NCBI RefSeq assembly: GCF_001750105.1
Contig: NZ_CP014143.1
Coordinates: 2,511,501-2,575,500, forward strand
DNA length: 64,000 nt
Direction of reading: 5' to 3'
DNA from: Microbulbifer aggregans
GTDB lineage: Bacteria > Pseudomonadota > Gammaproteobacteria > Pseudomonadales > Cellvibrionaceae
Both the position numbers and the translations under genes were made by a program. Of the stretch, positions 24,882 through 33,907 are shown piece after piece. The notes below the pieces were generated by a model. The model was not told the origin of the DNA. It saw nothing but the letters and a program-made list of their open reading frames with translations, and made no database searches. The stretch's first letter is position 1. Every line of letters starts with the position of its first letter.

Positions 24882-26675
24882 ATGACCGACATCAAGATTC
24901 CACTGCGCGACATGCGTTTTACCATGCGCGAGCTGCTGGACTGGGACCAGCACTACGCCTCCCTGGGATACGACGAAGCCTCTCCTGACCTGGTCGACGC
25001 CATCCTGGAAGAGGGTGCCAAGTTCTGTGAAAACGTCCTGGCCCCGCTGAACGCGGTGGGTGACCAGCAGGGCTGTACCTGGAAGGACGGTGAGGTCACC
25101 ACACCCGAAGGCTTTAAAGAGGCTTACCAGCAGTTCGTGGAGGCGGGCTGGCCGTCGCTGGCTCACAACCCCGAACACGGTGGTCAGGGCCTGCCGCCGT
25201 CACTGGGCACCATCATGAGCGAAATGGTGGGCACCTCCAACTGGTCCTGGGGTATGTACCCGGGCCTGTCCCACGGCGCCATGAACACCCTTGAGGCCCA
25301 TGGTACCGACGAGCAGAAGGCCACCTACCTGACCAAGCTGGTAGAGGGTACCTGGACCGGCACCATGTGTCTGACCGAGCCGCACTGCGGTACTGATCTG
25401 GGCATTCTGCGCTCCAAGGCCGAGCCGAACGCTGATGGCTCCTATTCCATTACCGGTACCAAGATCTTTATCTCCGCCGGTGAGCACGACATGGCGGAAA
25501 ACATCGTCCATATCGTTCTGGCTCGCCTGCCGGATGCGCCGGCCGGCACCAAGGGTATCTCCCTGTTCATCGTACCCAAGTTCCTGCCGAACGAAGACGG
25601 TTCTGCAGGCGAGCGCAACGGCGTGGTCTGCGGCTCTCTTGAGCACAAGATGGGTATCCACGGCAACGCCACTGCGGTACTGAATTTTGACGGTGCCAAG
25701 GGCTTCCTGATCGGTCCGCCCAACAAAGGCCTGAACTGCATGTTCACCTTTATGAATACTGCGCGCCTGGGTACTGCGCTGCAGGGTCTGGCGCATGCTG
25801 AAGCGGGTTTCCAGAAGTCCCTGGCCTATGCCAAGGATCGCCTGCAGATGCGCTCCCTGTCTGGCCCGAAGAATCCGGAAGGGGCCGCCGACCCGATCAT
25901 TGTGCACCCGGACGTACGCCGTATGCTGCTGACCCAGAAGGCCTTTGCCGAGGGTGGTCGCATGCTGATTATGCTCTGCGCACAACAGGTGGACCGCACT
26001 CACAAGGGTTCTGACGAGGAAAAGAAAGAAGCGGAGGATCTGCTGGCTTTCCTGACCCCGATCGCCAAGGCTTTCCTGACAGAAACCGGTTTCGAGTCTG
26101 CCAACCTGGGTCTGCAGTGTTTCGGTGGCCACGGCTATATCGCCGAGTGGGGCATGGAGCAGAACGTACGCGACGCCCGTATCTCCACTATTTATGAGGG
26201 CACCACCGGTATCCAGGCGCTGGATCTGTTGGGCCGCAAGGTACTGATGAGCCAGGGCGAACTGCTGCGCAAGTTCACCAAGCAGGTTCACAAGTTCTGT
26301 CAGGCGGAAGTCGATACGGAGGCGCTGGCGCCGTTCGTCACCAAGCTGCAGGAGCTGAACAAGGAGTGGGGCGACGTCACCATGCACGTTGGCGCCAAGG
26401 CGATGGAAAACCCGGACGAAGTGGGTGCGGCGTCTGTCGACTACCTGATGTACTCCGGCTACGTGGCCATGGGCTTCCTGTGGGCCCGTGCAGCGAAAGT
26501 GGCCAATGACAAGCTGGCGGCAGGCGAGGGCGATGCCGACTTCTACCGCGCCAAGCTTGCTACTGCACGTTTCTACTTCGACCGTATTCTCCCGCGCACG
26601 GCGACCCACGCCGCCGCGATGAAGAGCGGTGTAGAAAACCTGATGGAGCTGGACGCAGAGCACTTTGCCTTCTGA
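24882..26675 (+). CDS. Acyl-CoA dehydrogenase (597-residue type)
   Basis: An FAD enzyme that introduces the trans-2 double bond in beta-oxidation. It belongs to the long bacterial type with an N-terminal extension (IPLRDMRFTMRELLDWDQHY) and a C-terminal four-helix extension after the core. Core motifs: GMYPGLSHGAMNTL, the FAD/substrate-binding TGTMCLTEPHCGTDLG, ITGTKIFISAGEHD, the LEHKMGIHGNATAVLNFD strand, and GFESANLGLQCFGGHGYIAEWGMEQNVRDARISTIYEGTTGIQALDLLGRK, whose Glu (about residue 438) is the likely catalytic base. It ends at a strong terminator, so it is probably transcribed separately from fadD. Confidence 0.93.
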   Translation: MTDIKIPLRDMRFTMRELLDWDQHYASLGYDEASPDLVDAILEEGAKFCENVLAPLNAVGDQQGCTWKDGEVTTPEGFKEAYQQFVEAGWPSLAHNPEHGGQGLPPSLGTIMSEMVGTSNWSWGMYPGLSHGAMNTLEAHGTDEQKATYLTKLVEGTWTGTMCLTEPHCGTDLGILRSKAEPNADGSYSITGTKIFISAGEHDMAENIVHIVLARLPDAPAGTKGISLFIVPKFLPNEDGSAGERNGVVCGSLEHKMGIHGNATAVLNFDGAKGFLIGPPNKGLNCMFTFMNTARLGTALQGLAHAEAGFQKSLAYAKDRLQMRSLSGPKNPEGAADPIIVHPDVRRMLLTQKAFAEGGRMLIMLCAQQVDRTHKGSDEEKKEAEDLLAFLTPIAKAFLTETGFESANLGLQCFGGHGYIAEWGMEQNVRDARISTIYEGTTGIQALDLLGRKVLMSQGELLRKFTKQVHKFCQAEVDTEALAPFVTKLQELNKEWGDVTMHVGAKAMENPDEVGAASVDYLMYSGYVAMGFLWARAAKVANDKLAAGEGDADFYRAKLATARFYFDRILPRTATHAAAMKSGVENLMELDAEHFAF

Positions 26676-26694
26676 GTCCGAGCACCTGGTGCAA

Positions 26695-26720
26695 CCGCCG
26701 GCCGAGCCGGCGGTTTTTTT
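26695..26720 (+). terminator. Rho-independent terminator after acyl-CoA dehydrogenase
   Basis: CCGCCGGC and GCCGGCGG (stem, three-base loop) followed by seven T residues. Confidence 0.93.
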
Positions 26721-26789
26721 ATGCCGAGCCCCTGCGCGCTGCCGCGTGGATGGGGCTTGCTGAATTCGCTCTGGTAGTAGGACCGCAGT

Positions 26790-27107
26790 ATGCAGTTGCC
26801 GGAACCCATCATTGAGCGCCTACAGCGGCTCTCTTGTTTGCACCCACTCACTCGGGTACAGTTCCGGCTGCCGGATGCCAGCGATTTCTACGTGATTTTG
26901 CCTCCCTGTGGGGAGAATGGCCCGTTGATTTCCCGGTTCGGGCAGACAGATGACCCGCGTGTGGTACTGGAGATGTCCGAACGCACCCTGGATGCCATCC
27001 TGGGCGGTACCCTGAGTGCTCGCCATGCATTCCTGCTCGGGGATCTCTGTTACACCGGTGATCGGGATCTCGCGGCTGCACTGGCGGATCTGTTTCCGGT
27101 GGCCTGA
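26790..27107 (+). CDS. Short SCP2-like (sterol carrier protein 2 fold) protein
   Basis: A 105-residue soluble protein. Its C-terminal half, VVLEMSERTLDAILGGTLSARHAFLLGDLCYTGDRDLAAALADLF, follows the SCP2 pattern: a beta strand, a helix ending in a Gly-Gly turn, a hydrophobic helix, a Gly-Asp loop and a terminal helix. SCP2 domains bind acyl-CoA or other lipids. Its position between acyl-CoA dehydrogenase and fadD supports a lipid-related role. The family match is by pattern only and the N-terminal half is divergent. Confidence 0.6.
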   Translation: MQLPEPIIERLQRLSCLHPLTRVQFRLPDASDFYVILPPCGENGPLISRFGQTDDPRVVLEMSERTLDAILGGTLSARHAFLLGDLCYTGDRDLAAALADLFPVA

Positions 27108-27277
27108 CGGCCATTATTCAGCCGCCCCAGCGGCACACAGGCTTCAATTGTTGTCGGGCGAATTCATAATCAGTCAAACGCCTGGCGGCAGATAAACAAT
27201 AATTAACGGATCCGTAGAGCCGGGATTCGGCTATAAACGGACTGAGAGAAAACAACAACAGGATTGGGAGAAGAAAG

Positions 27278-28915
27278 TTGGACCTCGACCGCAGCATCAT
27301 TGACGTATTTTCAGACGCCTGCGCCAAGTTCGGTGACAGGCCGGCATTCACTTGTCTCGGACATACCCTATCTATATCCGATATCGATAAGCTGAGCGGC
27401 CGCTTTGCCTCCTACCTGCAAAATCACACTAACCTGAAACCCGGCGACCGCATTGCGGTGCAATTGCCCAATGTATTGCAGTATCCGGTTGTTGTATTCG
27501 GTGCCATGCGCGCTGGCCTGGTGGTGGTCAATACCAATCCGCTTTACACGCGCCGGGAACTGAAGCACCAGCTCAACGACTCCGGTGCCAAGGCGTTGGT
27601 CGTGCTGGCAAACATCGCCGATACCGCCTCTCAGGTGATCGAGGAGACCGGGGTAGAGACAGTGATCGTCAGTGAAATTGCCGATCTGCACAGCCCCCTG
27701 AAACGCACCCTGATCAACAGTGTTGCCAAATACATCAAGAAGATGGTTCCGGAGTTTTCCTTCCGCAATCAGGTCAATTTCCGCGACGCCATGGGCCTGG
27801 GAGGCAAGGCGCCTCACCAGGACGTGAAGCGTAGTCCGGAAGATGTTGCTGTGCTGCAGTACACCGGCGGAACAACTGGCGTGGCCAAAGGGGCCATGCT
27901 CACCAACCGTAACCTGGTCGCCAATATGGAGCAGGTACGCGAAGCGCTGGGAGACTCCATCAAGGAAGGCGAAGAGATCTATATCGCGCCTCTGCCGCTT
28001 TATCATATTTATGCCTTCACTATTCACTGCATGTCCCTGTTTGCCACCGGCAACCACTCCATCCTGATTCCGAACCCGCGCGATATTCCGGCGTTCGTGA
28101 AGACGCTGAAGGGCATCCGCTTCACCGGATTTGTCGGCCTGAACACATTGTTCAACGGCCTGATGCGCAACCCGGATTTCGCCGAGCTCGATTTCAGCAA
28201 GCTGCACACCACCGCGTCTGGCGGCATGGCGCTGACCCGCGACACCGCCAAGCGCTGGGAAGAGATGACCGGCTGCGTGGTTACTGAGGGTTACGGTATG
28301 ACCGAGACCTCGCCAGTGGTGTCTTTCAACCCGGCGGAAGCGGTGCAGCTGGGTACCGTAGGTAAGGCGGTGCCGGCCACCGAGGTGAAGGTCATCGACG
28401 AAAACGGCAATGACCTGCCGAACAATACGCCGGGCGAATTGTGCGTGCGGGGCCCGCAGGTGATGAAAGGCTACTGGCAGCGCGAAGAGGCCACTGCCGA
28501 GACCATCGACAGTGAAGGCTGGCTGAAGACCGGCGATATGGCCGTGATTCAGGACGACGGTTACATCAAGATCGTCGATCGCAAGAAAGACATGATCATC
28601 GTTTCCGGTTTCAACGTGTACCCGAATGAAATTGAAGACGTGGTCAGCGCCCACGACAAAGTTACCGAGGCCGCAGCCATCGGTATTCCCGACGAGAAGA
28701 GCGGTGAGATGGTGAAGCTCTTCGTGGTGAAGGCCGATGACTCACTCTCCGAGGAAGAGTTGATCGCCTTCTGCCGCGATAACATGACCGCGTACAAGGT
28801 TCCGAAGCAGGTGGAGTTCCGTGATGAACTGCCGAAGACCAATGTCGGCAAGATCCTGCGCCGCGAGCTTCGTGACGAGGAAATGAAAAAGATCGAGGCG
28901 CTGGAAAACGCCTGA
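27278..28915 (+). CDS. fadD: Long-chain fatty acid--CoA ligase FadD (TTG start)
   Basis: A 545-residue acyl-adenylate-forming enzyme that activates fatty acids to acyl-CoA at the inner membrane. It has the AMP-binding P-loop YTGGTTGVAKG (about 195-205), the EGYGMTETSP motif, GWLKTGDMAVIQDDGYIKIVDRKKDMIIVSGFNVYPNEIED (hinge and FACS signature), and the C-terminal lysine loop PKTNVGKILRRELRDE. Sequence order and motifs follow E. coli FadD closely, although the N-terminus is about 20 residues shorter. TTG 27278 has GGGAGAAG upstream and no in-frame alternative was found. A strong terminator follows. Confidence 0.94.
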   Translation: MDLDRSIIDVFSDACAKFGDRPAFTCLGHTLSISDIDKLSGRFASYLQNHTNLKPGDRIAVQLPNVLQYPVVVFGAMRAGLVVVNTNPLYTRRELKHQLNDSGAKALVVLANIADTASQVIEETGVETVIVSEIADLHSPLKRTLINSVAKYIKKMVPEFSFRNQVNFRDAMGLGGKAPHQDVKRSPEDVAVLQYTGGTTGVAKGAMLTNRNLVANMEQVREALGDSIKEGEEIYIAPLPLYHIYAFTIHCMSLFATGNHSILIPNPRDIPAFVKTLKGIRFTGFVGLNTLFNGLMRNPDFAELDFSKLHTTASGGMALTRDTAKRWEEMTGCVVTEGYGMTETSPVVSFNPAEAVQLGTVGKAVPATEVKVIDENGNDLPNNTPGELCVRGPQVMKGYWQREEATAETIDSEGWLKTGDMAVIQDDGYIKIVDRKKDMIIVSGFNVYPNEIEDVVSAHDKVTEAAAIGIPDEKSGEMVKLFVVKADDSLSEEELIAFCRDNMTAYKVPKQVEFRDELPKTNVGKILRRELRDEEMKKIEALENA

Positions 28916-28938
28916 TTCCGCTGATTTTTCCCGTTATC

Positions 28939-28971
28939 AAAAAGCCCCGCTGGAAGCAGCGGGGTTTTTTT
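28939..28971 (+). terminator. Rho-independent terminator after fadD
   Basis: AAGCCCCGCT and AGCGGGG arms around a short loop, followed by seven T residues. Confidence 0.93.
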
Positions 28972-29101
28972 ATGTCTGGGCGTAAGACTAAAGCGAAAGC
29001 CAGCCGGGCGCTCGACCACTCTCCTTGCACCACTGCTCTGCATTTGTTTTGTCGCCAGCTGCGCTATAACTATCTGGCACGATGACGAGTCGGAGAGTGG
29101 A

Positions 29102-29566
29102 ATGGGTGATCCTGAGGAACACAGTCACCTGGTGCATGAGGAACTGCCAAAGGAGCATGAAGATCCCCTGATTCGCATATTGCATGGGGCGATCCGGAAC
29201 TCTGTCAGGCTCCTCGCCATATTGATGGCCTTGGTGATCCTCTGGTCGGTGGCGGATGTGGTGTATGTCATCTACAGCCGCTTGACTGAAGAGCCCGTGT
29301 GGCTGCTGGATCACAATGACCTGTTCGATGTCTTCGGTGCCTTTATGCTGGTACTGATCGCCATCGAGATCTTCATTAACATCCGCCTCTATCTCGGTTC
29401 GAATGTCATCCCGATACAGCTGGTGCTGGCGACAGCACTGATGGCCATTGCGCGGAAAGTGATCGTGCTGGATTTGACTGATACCGAGGCGCTGCACATC
29501 TTTGCCATTGCCACTACCGTGCTTGCACTGGGGCTGGCTTACTGGCTGGTAGCAAAGAAAAATTGA
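29102..29566 (+). CDS. PsiE-family (phosphate-starvation-inducible) membrane protein
   Basis: A 154-residue protein with an acidic N-terminal tail and four hydrophobic helices (about 36-56, 74-96, 101-120, 128-148). The pairs FGAFMLVLIAIEIFINIRLYL and ATALMAIARKVIVLD resemble the PsiE family. In E. coli, psiE is under PhoB and cAMP-CRP control and its function is unknown; no clear Pho box was seen here. It converges on the M28 peptidase gene with a shared terminator between them. Confidence 0.78.
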   Translation: MGDPEEHSHLVHEELPKEHEDPLIRILHGAIRNSVRLLAILMALVILWSVADVVYVIYSRLTEEPVWLLDHNDLFDVFGAFMLVLIAIEIFINIRLYLGSNVIPIQLVLATALMAIARKVIVLDLTDTEALHIFAIATTVLALGLAYWLVAKKN

Positions 29567-29640
29567 AAGCGCAGTACTGGGGAATGCAGGGAACTGGCGC
29601 AATTGCCGTCTAAGATTGTGGTCTGCGGAAAGGTAGATAC

Positions 29641-29669
29641 AAAAAAGCCCGACTGAGCCGGGCTTTTTA
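29641..29669. terminator. Bidirectional terminator between psiE-like and M28 genes
   Basis: A6 followed by AGCCCG, a short loop, CGGGCT and T5. The A- and T-tracts on either side let the hairpin serve both converging genes. Confidence 0.9.
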
Positions 29670-29682
29670 TTGATGCCGTTAA

Positions 29683-31380
29683 TTACTGGCGGGCATCGGC
29701 ACTGGCGTCGCGGGCTGCGCGGAATTCGTTGCCCTCGTACCAGTTGGGCCAGTCACGGCTGTTGGCCAGCTTCAGACCCAGCTCCAGACCCAGCTCGAGA
29801 TCCATGGCGGTACCCTCCAGGTTCCAGCTCGGATCGTACTCGTCGGCAGGCTTGTGGTAGGCGTGGGAGAGATATTCCTGTCCCTGCGCCTGGGCCCACT
29901 CGCGGCCGTGCTCGAAGGAGTCGGTGCCGGACTTGAAGTACAGCATCGGCACGCCTTTCTTGGCCAGGCTGAAGTGATCTGAGCGGTAGAAATAGCCGCG
30001 CTCAGGATGCTCTTCCGGTGCCAGGTAGCGATCCTGGCCCTTGGCGGCGGTCTCCAGCATTTCTTCCAGCTCGCTGTTACCGTAGCCGACCACCACAACG
30101 TCACGCATGGGGCCGAGTACGCCCAGGGCATCGAAGTTGATACCGGCCACGGTTTTCTCCAGGGGAACTACCGGGTTGGCGGCATAGTACTTGGAGCCCA
30201 GCAGGCCGGATTCCTCGGCAGTGACTGCTACGAACAGCAGGGAGCGGTCCGGACGCTCTTCCATCGCGGCCGCCTTGCGCGCCATGGCGATCAGGCCGGC
30301 GGTACCGGTGGCATTGTCCACCGCGCCGTTGAAGATGTGGTCTTCGCCTTCGGCGTGGTCATTGATACCCAGGTGGTCCCAATGGGCGGTGTAGATGACG
30401 GCTTCTTCCGGATACTTCTTCCCGGGCAGTTTGGCCACCACATTGCGTGAGTCAGAGGTGCGCAGGCTGTTTTCCAAAGCGACACTGGCCTTCAGGCCCA
30501 TGGGCTTGGCCTTGAAACCACGCTCGTGGGAGGCTGCGACCTCGCTGTCCAGGTCCATGCCGGCAGCCTCAAACAGTTCGCGGGCAGAGTCCTGGGTAAT
30601 CCAGGATTCGATTGCGACCCGGTCGGCGTTCTTGTCGTCCACCGCGAGGCTGATCTGGGCGCCGGACCAGCTGCCGCTGACCACTTCCCAGGGATAGCCG
30701 GCAGCGCCGGTCTCGTGGATGATGATAGCGCCAGCGGCGCCCTGGCGGGCGGCCTCTTCAAATTTGTAGCTCCAGCGACCGTAGTAGGTCATGGCATTGC
30801 CGTTGAAGAGGTTCTCGTCCTTGGTGGCGTAGCCCGGATCGTTGACCAGGATCACCGCGGTCTTGCCGGTCATGTCGAGGCCGGCATAGTCATTCCAGTC
30901 ATTCTCCGGCGCCACGATGCCGTAGCCGACGAAGACCAGTTCGCTGTCCTCGATCGCGGAGGATTCGCTCTGACGCTGGGTGAAGGCCACCATGTCGGTC
31001 AGCGGCTGCAGGTCTTTCTCAAAGCCTTCGCCAGTGATGCTCATCGGGCTGGACTTGATCTGCATCTCTACCACCGGAACCTGCTGGAACCAGCTCGGCT
31101 CGCCGTGGTCGTCGGTGGCACCCGGCTCAAGGCCGAGAGCGGCGAACTGCTCCGCCAGATAGTTGACGGTCAGCTCCTCGCCAGCGGTGGCGGGGGCTCG
31201 CCCCTGAAATTTGTCGGAGGCCAGGATGGCGATGTGCTGATGCAGCTCCTCCGCCATGACTTTGATCTGGTCCTGAGTTTCTGCGGTCTCGATGGGCGCT
31301 GTGGCGTCCTTACCGCAGGCGGTGACACCTGCGATGGCCGCGGTGAGGCCGAGGCCGCGCCAAAAGGAGGAAATATGCAT
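29683..31380 (-). CDS. M28-family zinc aminopeptidase with PA domain, lipoprotein
   Basis: A 565-residue secreted peptidase. The signal peptide ends in lipobox VTAC (Cys22). A protease-associated (PA) domain (about 150-290, with GYGIVAPENDWNDYAGLDMTGKTAVILVNDPGY) is inserted in the peptidase. Zinc-site motifs follow: AHWDHLG (first His), GAVDNATGTAG (bridging Asp), VTAEESGLLGS (catalytic Glu and metal Glu), INFDALG (Asp), and a later YRSDHFSL (His). This layout matches bacterial PA-domain aminopeptidases that trim peptides outside the cytoplasm. It is preceded by about 140 bases of spacer to the M14 gene on the same strand. Confidence 0.92.
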   Translation of the reverse strand: MHISSFWRGLGLTAAIAGVTACGKDATAPIETAETQDQIKVMAEELHQHIAILASDKFQGRAPATAGEELTVNYLAEQFAALGLEPGATDDHGEPSWFQQVPVVEMQIKSSPMSITGEGFEKDLQPLTDMVAFTQRQSESSAIEDSELVFVGYGIVAPENDWNDYAGLDMTGKTAVILVNDPGYATKDENLFNGNAMTYYGRWSYKFEEAARQGAAGAIIIHETGAAGYPWEVVSGSWSGAQISLAVDDKNADRVAIESWITQDSARELFEAAGMDLDSEVAASHERGFKAKPMGLKASVALENSLRTSDSRNVVAKLPGKKYPEEAVIYTAHWDHLGINDHAEGEDHIFNGAVDNATGTAGLIAMARKAAAMEERPDRSLLFVAVTAEESGLLGSKYYAANPVVPLEKTVAGINFDALGVLGPMRDVVVVGYGNSELEEMLETAAKGQDRYLAPEEHPERGYFYRSDHFSLAKKGVPMLYFKSGTDSFEHGREWAQAQGQEYLSHAYHKPADEYDPSWNLEGTAMDLELGLELGLKLANSRDWPNWYEGNEFRAARDASADARQ

Positions 31381-31522
31381 GGATTTCTACCTGTCTTTTT
31401 TTATCGGCGGATAACTTAACAAAAACTACGCCGGCGGCCGAATGATTCTGTGCTGAATATCCGACCGGCGGCAGAGGATCTGGTCTTTTGTGCGGCAGCT
31501 TGGGTTGCTGCCGCTGACGGGA

Positions 31523-32644
31523 TCACAGGATCTTGAGGGTTTCCCGGATCGGGAAGAGGATGTCACGGGCCAGCTGCTGGCAGCGGGCCGGTGACCAGCC
31601 CTCGATGGGGTCGGGCAGGTTATCGTTGTCCTTGAAGGGCATCTCCAGCGTCAGTGCCAGGGTGCGGAACTGGTGGCCGCACCAGTTGGTGCCGACCGTC
31701 ATGTTGGCTTCACCCGGCTTGTCGAGGTCGTAGCCGCGCTCGGTCTGGAAGTCGGGGTTGGCGGCAACAAACGCCTGCTTGAAGGTTTCCTCGAGCTTGG
31801 CGTGGCGCTCGTCGTAGCCAGGGATGCCCTCGCAGCCGGCGACAAAGTTGAAGGGCAGGGCCTCATCACCGTGGATATCGAGGAAGATGTCGCCACCGAG
31901 CTCCAGCATCTTCTGCCGCACAAGATAAACCTCGGGACTGCGCTCCATGCTCGGCTCAAGCCATTCCCGGTTCAGGTTGGCGCCGACCGCGTTGGTGCGC
32001 AGGTGCCCCCGGACGCTGCCGTCCGGATTCATGTTGGGGACCACGTGGAAGACGGTGTCTTCCAGCAGGGTGCGTGCGGTGGGGTTGGCATCGTCCAGCA
32101 GGGCGTCCAGGAAGCCCTCCACGAACCACTCGGCCATCGTCTCCCCCGGGTGCTGGCGTGCAATCATCCACACCCGGCGCTTGGCGGTGTCGGCGTCGCC
32201 AATGGTCAGCAGGGACATATCGCGGCCGTCCAGCGTTTGTCCGAGGGTTTCCTGCTTGACGAGATCGCTGCCCTGGGCCCAGGCGAGCAGGTCCAGGTGC
32301 CGATCCCAGGAAAAAGGTGCGAAATAGGCGAGATAAATCGCCGGTTGGTCCAGCTGAACGGTGAAGTCCATGACCTTGCCATCGTACTCCGCGCCGATAC
32401 GGAACCAGTTGTGGCGGTCGTAGGAGGCGCAAACACGATAGTTTTCCCAGCCTTCGGGGTAGGCGGCCTTGCCGGCGTTGGTGATACGCAATGGGTAGGC
32501 CTTGCCGGGCTCGCCCTCGAGGCGGAAATGGAACCACTGATAGAAATCAGAATTATTGTCCTGCCGGATGGCCAGCTCGATGGGATTGCTGTCGGCGTTT
32601 ACGATTTCGATGTTGCCGCTATCAAAAGCGCAGGTGATATGCAT
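31523..32644 (-). CDS. M14-family zinc carboxypeptidase (cytosolic carboxypeptidase-like)
   Basis: A 373-residue protein with no signal peptide. An N-terminal beta-sandwich (about 1-115, with FYQWFHFRLEG and NYRVCASYDRHNWFRI) precedes the carboxypeptidase domain. Zinc ligands are His165 and Glu168 in RQHPGETMAEW and His258 in LDIHGDE; the substrate-binding LRTNAVGANLNREW and catalytic Glu334 in LTLEMPFKD are present. The N-domain plus catalytic-domain order is that of CCP/Nna1 enzymes, which in eukaryotes remove glutamates from tubulin. In bacteria the substrate is unknown. ATG 32644 has GGGAGTCC upstream; the frame stays open further but crosses a terminator. Confidence 0.9.
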   Translation of the reverse strand: MHITCAFDSGNIEIVNADSNPIELAIRQDNNSDFYQWFHFRLEGEPGKAYPLRITNAGKAAYPEGWENYRVCASYDRHNWFRIGAEYDGKVMDFTVQLDQPAIYLAYFAPFSWDRHLDLLAWAQGSDLVKQETLGQTLDGRDMSLLTIGDADTAKRRVWMIARQHPGETMAEWFVEGFLDALLDDANPTARTLLEDTVFHVVPNMNPDGSVRGHLRTNAVGANLNREWLEPSMERSPEVYLVRQKMLELGGDIFLDIHGDEALPFNFVAGCEGIPGYDERHAKLEETFKQAFVAANPDFQTERGYDLDKPGEANMTVGTNWCGHQFRTLALTLEMPFKDNDNLPDPIEGWSPARCQQLARDILFPIRETLKIL

Positions 32645-33094
32645 TGAGAGGACTCCCGTTCGAAGAATCGGGCAAGGATACAGGCAAGCGCGGATCTTTG
32701 CAGGTCGGGCACCATTTCGGCGGGGAAGAATGGTTTGAGCGGGCAAAATAAAAAGCACGGTACCGCGGACGATACCGTGCTTTAGCCGTTCCCTGGCGGC
32801 ACCTGCTACGACTACTGCTCCCTCGAATTTCCGGTGTTGAAACCGTGGCGACTGCTGACTGCCTGGGTCAGAGCACAAGTGCGAAATCCCGCACTTTCAG
32901 AAAATCGTTTACTGCTCCCTAACATTCCGCAGCTGGTGCTGTTTAAAGTTTAGGCAGTGCGCGGGAAGCGCGCGCCTGGGGTTCCGGAATTGGCGTTAGA
33001 TTGGTCAAGTTTTGTTCGGTTGCGCGACGCGCGGCTTTGCCGTGGCAAAATTGCTCAGGCGGCCGATCCCGGGCTGCGCAACCACAGTCCAGAC
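32645..33094. other. Gene-free spacer of 450 bases
   Basis: No credible gene was found on either strand. It holds the minus-strand terminator at 32752-32783 and a smaller hairpin, AAGTGCG (32877-32883) with CGCACTT (32890-32896), with no long T-tract. The remainder shows no recognisable repeat or RNA. Confidence 0.6.
32752..32783 (-). terminator. Rho-independent terminator upstream of the M14 gene
   Basis: A perfect 11-bp stem, AAAGCACGGTA with TACCGTGCTTT, and a ten-base loop. On the minus strand it is followed by TTATTTT. It would stop transcripts of the SYLF gene (ending at 33095) before they reach the carboxypeptidase gene. Confidence 0.8.
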
Positions 33095-33679
33095 TTAGTT
33101 CAGCTCAGGATCCTTCCAGAACTTGGTGCCTTTCAGCGTAGCCTGCAGGGCAATACCGCTCTCGGTCAGCTGGTATACGCGCATGCCGTCTACCACAACT
33201 TCGCCGCTAATCGCCGCGCCCTTGTCCTGGGCTTTCACCGCCGCATCAGCATGGCCGCCGAAAGACCAGCCGCGGTTGACGAAACGGTCCATCACCTCAG
33301 GGGAGTCAAACAGGAACAGGGCACGAAAATCCTTCACACCGAAACCCAGGCCAAGGCCCAGCTCACCCATCTTCATGTAAGTGCGCTGGCGGGTCTGGTT
33401 GTCTACCGCCACGCCGTAGCCGGTGGAGGCACTGGCCAGGAGCAGGTTGACGTTGACGTTGCTAAACACGGCGTAGCCTGGCGCGCGGGCCAGGTCGTTC
33501 CGTAGGTCGGGCTTCAACTGGAACAGTTCTGTCAGCACTTGCTGCTCGGTGCGATCGATATGCTGGCGCTGGTCTTGGCGAGTCTGGCCAGGTGCCGCAC
33601 AGGCAGTGACCAGCACTGCGGTAACGAGCAGGGTGGCCAGGTTGAAGAGGGTGGACGGTAGGCGAGCGAATGCCTGCAT
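33095..33679 (-). CDS. SYLF/YSC84-domain lipid-binding lipoprotein
   Basis: A 194-residue exported protein with a lipoprotein signal (lipobox VTAC, Cys27). The mature part has APGYAVFSNVNVNLLLASASTGYGVAVDN, GLGLGFGVKDFRALFLFDSPEVMDRF and GWSFGGHADAAVKAQDKGAA, the glycine-rich beta pattern of the SYLF (YSC84) domain. In eukaryotes SYLF binds phosphoinositides and actin; the bacterial role is unknown, probably in the envelope. ATG 33679 has AAGGAG 8 bases upstream. Confidence 0.82.
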   Translation of the reverse strand: MQAFARLPSTLFNLATLLVTAVLVTACAAPGQTRQDQRQHIDRTEQQVLTELFQLKPDLRNDLARAPGYAVFSNVNVNLLLASASTGYGVAVDNQTRQRTYMKMGELGLGLGFGVKDFRALFLFDSPEVMDRFVNRGWSFGGHADAAVKAQDKGAAISGEVVVDGMRVYQLTESGIALQATLKGTKFWKDPELN

Positions 33680-33907
33680 AATGCGCTCCTTAATTATGTT
33701 TATGGGCCGATTTAACCAGAGGCGCGTGCTTCTCTCGACTGTTTCCTCACCGCTTTGCGACCTGTGACACATCCTGCTCGGGTGGCGCTACTTTCCGCCT
33801 GAGCGGCCTTTCGGTAAGCTTGGCGACTTTAATCTGGGCGTCGTCGGTTGACTACCGCACAATTTCAGCCGCCCGGTCCATATCCTCTGACAAAAGAGAG
33901 ACCAGAA

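Noticed and set aside
25200-26663. 487-residue open frame opposite the acyl-CoA dehydrogenase gene
   Set aside because: Mirror of strongly biased codons; no recognisable domain.
32957-33505. 182-residue plus-strand frame over the SYLF gene and spacer
   Set aside because: Opposite to a well-supported lipoprotein gene; no ribosome site or protein-like pattern.
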